From the NCBI GenBank assembly GCA_003222375.1, contig QHVX01000043.1:19950-28755 (forward strand): DNA of 8,806 bases. Reading direction: 5' to 3'. Positions 7,079 through 8,806 of this stretch are shown here, one piece after another. Position 1 is the first letter of the stretch. Each line of letters starts with the position of its first letter. The notes under the pieces are model-generated. The model saw only the letters and a program-made list of their open reading frames with translations. It was not told the DNA's origin and did not search any database. Source of the DNA: Acidobacteriota bacterium (GTDB lineage: Bacteria; Acidobacteriota; Thermoanaerobaculia; Gp7-AA8). Made by a program: the position numbers and the translations under genes.

Positions 7079-7501
7079 ATGAGCAAGGTCACGGCCGAAA
7101 TCTCGCCCGAGCTGTCGAAACAGATCGACCGCATCATTCGCGACGGGTGGTTTCCCGACGAGGAGACCGTCGTGCGCGAGGCCCTCCTGCAGTTCGTCGA
7201 CGTCAAGTCATTCCTCGGCGATTCGCCGCGGATGCTGCATCGCTTCGCCGCCGATGCCCTGAACGATTCCAAGCCCGAAACGGCGCTCAAATTCGCCGAT
7301 CGCGCACTGTCGCTGATGTCGAGTCAGAAAGTGACCGATTTCTCGCTGTATCAGAACCTGATCGAGCTCCGCGTGCAGACTCTGCTCGTGCTAGGCCGCG
7401 ATTCGGAGGCCTTAGGATCGCTGGAGGAAGCGAAAGAGCTGTTACCCAATAACCCAACCATCGCCAGATGGATCGACAAGCTCAAGAAGCAGCGCGCCTA
7501 A
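7079..7501 (+). CDS. Small ribbon-helix-helix protein fused to TPR-like helices
   Basis: A 140-residue cytoplasmic protein. Residues 1-41 resemble the ribbon-helix-helix (CopG/ParD/Arc) fold: a short strand VTAEISPEL, helix SKQIDRIIRDGWF, then helix EETVVREALLQFV, matching the usual antitoxin pattern of strand, helix, glycine turn, helix. Residues about 52-137 form two TPR-like helical pairs (RFAADALNDSKPETALKFAD and LVLGRDSEALGSLEEAKELL). RHH domains dimerise and often bind operator DNA, while TPRs bind proteins, so an adaptor or autoregulator of the MoxR/VWA module is plausible (inference). No toxin gene is adjacent, which argues against a standard toxin-antitoxin pair. The next gene starts one base after its stop. 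Confidence 0.82.
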   Translation: MSKVTAEISPELSKQIDRIIRDGWFPDEETVVREALLQFVDVKSFLGDSPRMLHRFAADALNDSKPETALKFADRALSLMSSQKVTDFSLYQNLIELRVQTLLVLGRDSEALGSLEEAKELLPNNPTIARWIDKLKKQRA

Positions 7502-7502
7502 C

Positions 7503-8597
7503 TTGCGACATCGATATTCTTACCTCGACCCCGACCTCATCAAACAACTCCTCGCCGAGATGGGTCTTCGCCGTCTCTTCAATCATCTTTTGTTGCAAAG
7601 CGGTGGCGACGTCGAGGAGGCCATGCGCTGGATGCGCGCGCTGCAGGAGCGCGGCTACATCGATCCGAGCATCGACCTCGAAGCATTCTTCGCGCGCCTG
7701 GTCGAGGAAAACATCATCGGGCAGGACGCCAACGGCAACGTCGTCCTGGCCGCCGGCGGCGAGCGTCAAATCCGGCGCGACGCGCTCGATGAAATCTTCG
7801 GCGGGCTTCAGAAATCGATGACCGGCTCCCATTCCGTCAACAACGCCGGGCAGGGGAGCGAGCGCCTGACCGAAACGCGGCAGTACCAATTCGGCGATGA
7901 TCCGATGTCGATCGATTCGATCCGCTCCATCCAGAACACCATGAAGCACACCGACCCCTCCGATCCGATTCTGATCACGGAGGAGGATTTGGAGGTCTTC
8001 GAGACCGAGCACAACTCGAGCTGCGCGACGGTCGTCATGATCGACATCTCGCACTCGATGGTGCTCTACGGCGAGGACCGCATCACGCCCGCGAAAAAAG
8101 TGGCGCTGGCGCTGACGGAGTTGATCATCAGCAAATATCCGAAGGACGCCATCGACGTGCTTCTGTTCGGCGATGACGCTCGCGAGGTGCCGATCTCGGA
8201 GATTCCGTACGTCAAGGTCGGTCCGTATCACACCAACACGAAGGCCGGGCTCGAGCTGGCACAGCGAATTCTGCGAAGGCGGAAGCACAACAACAAGCAG
8301 ATCTTCATGATCACCGACGGCAAGCCGTCGGCGCTTTTCGAAAACGGCCGGCTCTACACGAATTCATTCGGCCTCGACATGAAAATCGTGAATCGCACGC
8401 TGGAGGAGGCCGATCGCTGTCGCCGCTCCGGCATCCCGATCACAACCTTCATGCTGGCGACCGATCCGATGCTCGTCAATTTCGTCGAGCAGCTGTCCAA
8501 GATCAATCGCGGCCGCGCTTTTTACTCCTCGGTCGATCGCCTCGGCGAGTACATCCTGGCGGACTACATTCGCAACCGCCGGAAGTTTGTGCACTAG
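7503..8597 (+). CDS. VWA-domain protein, likely partner of the MoxR ATPase
   Basis: A 364-residue protein without a signal peptide or membrane segment. Residues 1 to about 150 are helical and of unknown fold. A von Willebrand A domain spans about 172-350, with MIDAS residues D181-x-S183-x-S185 (VVMIDISHSM), T244 or T246 (HTNTKAGLELA) and D272 (MITDGKP), so metal binding should be intact. MoxR-type ATPases typically act with such VWA proteins, as in ChlI/ChlD. The chosen start is TTG, one base after the preceding stop; no ATG or GTG lies just upstream in frame, and the next in-frame ATG (M20) would remove an N-terminus (RHRYSYLDPD) resembling that of related proteins as I recall them. Translation probably depends on reinitiation after the RHH-TPR gene. 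The substrate is unknown. Confidence 0.92.
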   Translation: MRHRYSYLDPDLIKQLLAEMGLRRLFNHLLLQSGGDVEEAMRWMRALQERGYIDPSIDLEAFFARLVEENIIGQDANGNVVLAAGGERQIRRDALDEIFGGLQKSMTGSHSVNNAGQGSERLTETRQYQFGDDPMSIDSIRSIQNTMKHTDPSDPILITEEDLEVFETEHNSSCATVVMIDISHSMVLYGEDRITPAKKVALALTELIISKYPKDAIDVLLFGDDAREVPISEIPYVKVGPYHTNTKAGLELAQRILRRRKHNNKQIFMITDGKPSALFENGRLYTNSFGLDMKIVNRTLEEADRCRRSGIPITTFMLATDPMLVNFVEQLSKINRGRAFYSSVDRLGEYILADYIRNRRKFVH

Positions 8598-8601
8598 GAG
8601 C

Positions 8602-8643
8602 GCGGGCGTCCCGCCCGCAGTTGCCGGCCGTCTCGGCCGGCAA
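8602..8643. repeat. Two tandem hairpins before the transposase
   Basis: GCGGGCG-TCC-CGCCCGC (8602-8618, 7-bp stem) and TTGCCGGCCG-TCT-CGGCCGGCAA (8621-8643, 10-bp stem) are both perfect with 3-base loops and lie 2 bases apart. They sit between the VWA stop and the RAYT start, where REP-type palindromes are expected. They could also end transcription of the VWA gene, although no T-tract follows. Confidence 0.75.
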
Positions 8644-8658
8644 CGATCAATGCCGAGG

Positions 8659-8664
8659 TAAACT
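8659..8664 (+). promoter_or_regulatory. Candidate -10 box for the transposase gene
   Basis: TAAACT lies 7 bases before the GTG at 8672. No convincing -35 is seen. The purine run GAGG at 8655-8658 is too far from the start for a normal Shine-Dalgarno sequence. Confidence 0.3.
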
Positions 8665-8671
8665 CGCGCTT

Positions 8672-8806
8672 GTGTTGAAAATACGAAAGCGCTCGAGACT
8701 CCCGCACTGGGATACCGACTTGGGTCCTTATTTCGTCACTTTCAATCTTGCTGATGCGATGCCGCATGACTTTCGAGACCGATTGCGTGCCGAGCGCGAA
8801 GTGCGA
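8672..8806 (+). CDS. REP-associated tyrosine transposase (RAYT), N-terminal part
   Basis: The first 45 codons run off the end of the window. The sequence RLPHWDTDLGPYFVTFNLAD (residues 9-28) is the typical opening of RAYT/TnpA_REP proteins of the IS200-like Y1 transposase superfamily, which nick single-stranded DNA at REP palindromes. The catalytic HUH motif and tyrosine lie beyond the window, so activity cannot be judged. GTG 8672 is chosen; the following TTG (8675) is possible. The two hairpins just upstream fit the usual link between RAYT genes and REP sequences. Confidence 0.75.
   Translation, partial: MLKIRKRSRLPHWDTDLGPYFVTFNLADAMPHDFRDRLRAEREVR

Noticed and set aside
7079..8597. Toxin-antitoxin pair made of the RHH protein and the next gene
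   Set aside because: The downstream protein is a MIDAS-containing VWA protein, not a RelE/ParE or PIN toxin, and the RHH protein has an extra TPR-like domain.
5389..8597. True magnesium chelatase (ChlI/ChlD) for chlorophyll
   Set aside because: No ChlH or other pigment genes are present, the ATPase has a different insert and Walker B, and the VWA protein lacks an N-terminal AAA domain.

Overview
GC-rich bacterial chromosomal window with seven complete protein genes and two partial ones, one at each end. No rRNA, tRNA, CRISPR array or phage gene is visible. The longest gap between genes is 134 bases. The organism cannot be fixed from sequence alone. GTG and TTG starts, almost no Shine-Dalgarno sequences, scattered TCATCCTGA-type inverted repeats, a receiver-SpoIIE regulator and a REP-associated transposase fit Acidobacteriota or a similar soil or sediment phylum (inference, low confidence).

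Left part, plus strand (1-2438): the 3' two thirds of an RNase R gene, then 11 bases later a cytoplasmic TPR protein with a long helical N-terminus. Middle part, minus strand (2530-4649): a receiver-SpoIIE/PP2C response regulator followed 20 bases later by a small exported protein with eight cysteines. These meet the left block tail to tail, and an 85-bp inverted-repeat element fills almost the whole convergent gap. A divergent intergenic region (4650-4783) holds an unusual array of 8-bp units, four in one orientation and four in the other.

Right part, plus strand (4784-8597): peptidyl-tRNA hydrolase overlaps by four bases (ATGA) a MoxR/magnesium-chelatase-like AAA+ ATPase. Next come a second copy of the 85-bp element, a small protein joining a ribbon-helix-helix domain to TPR-like helices, and a VWA protein with a complete-looking MIDAS motif that starts one base after the previous stop. 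The ATPase, the small adaptor-like protein and the VWA protein look like one functional module: an AAA+ motor, a VWA partner and a possible DNA- or protein-binding adaptor. Its substrate cannot be told from sequence. The window ends in two tandem hairpins and the first 45 codons of a RAYT-type (REP-associated) transposase.

Five genes carry a TANNNT -10-like box only 7-12 bases before the start codon with no Shine-Dalgarno sequence, suggesting leaderless or nearly leaderless transcripts. The most unusual items are the MoxR / RHH-TPR / VWA module and the 8-bp-unit array.
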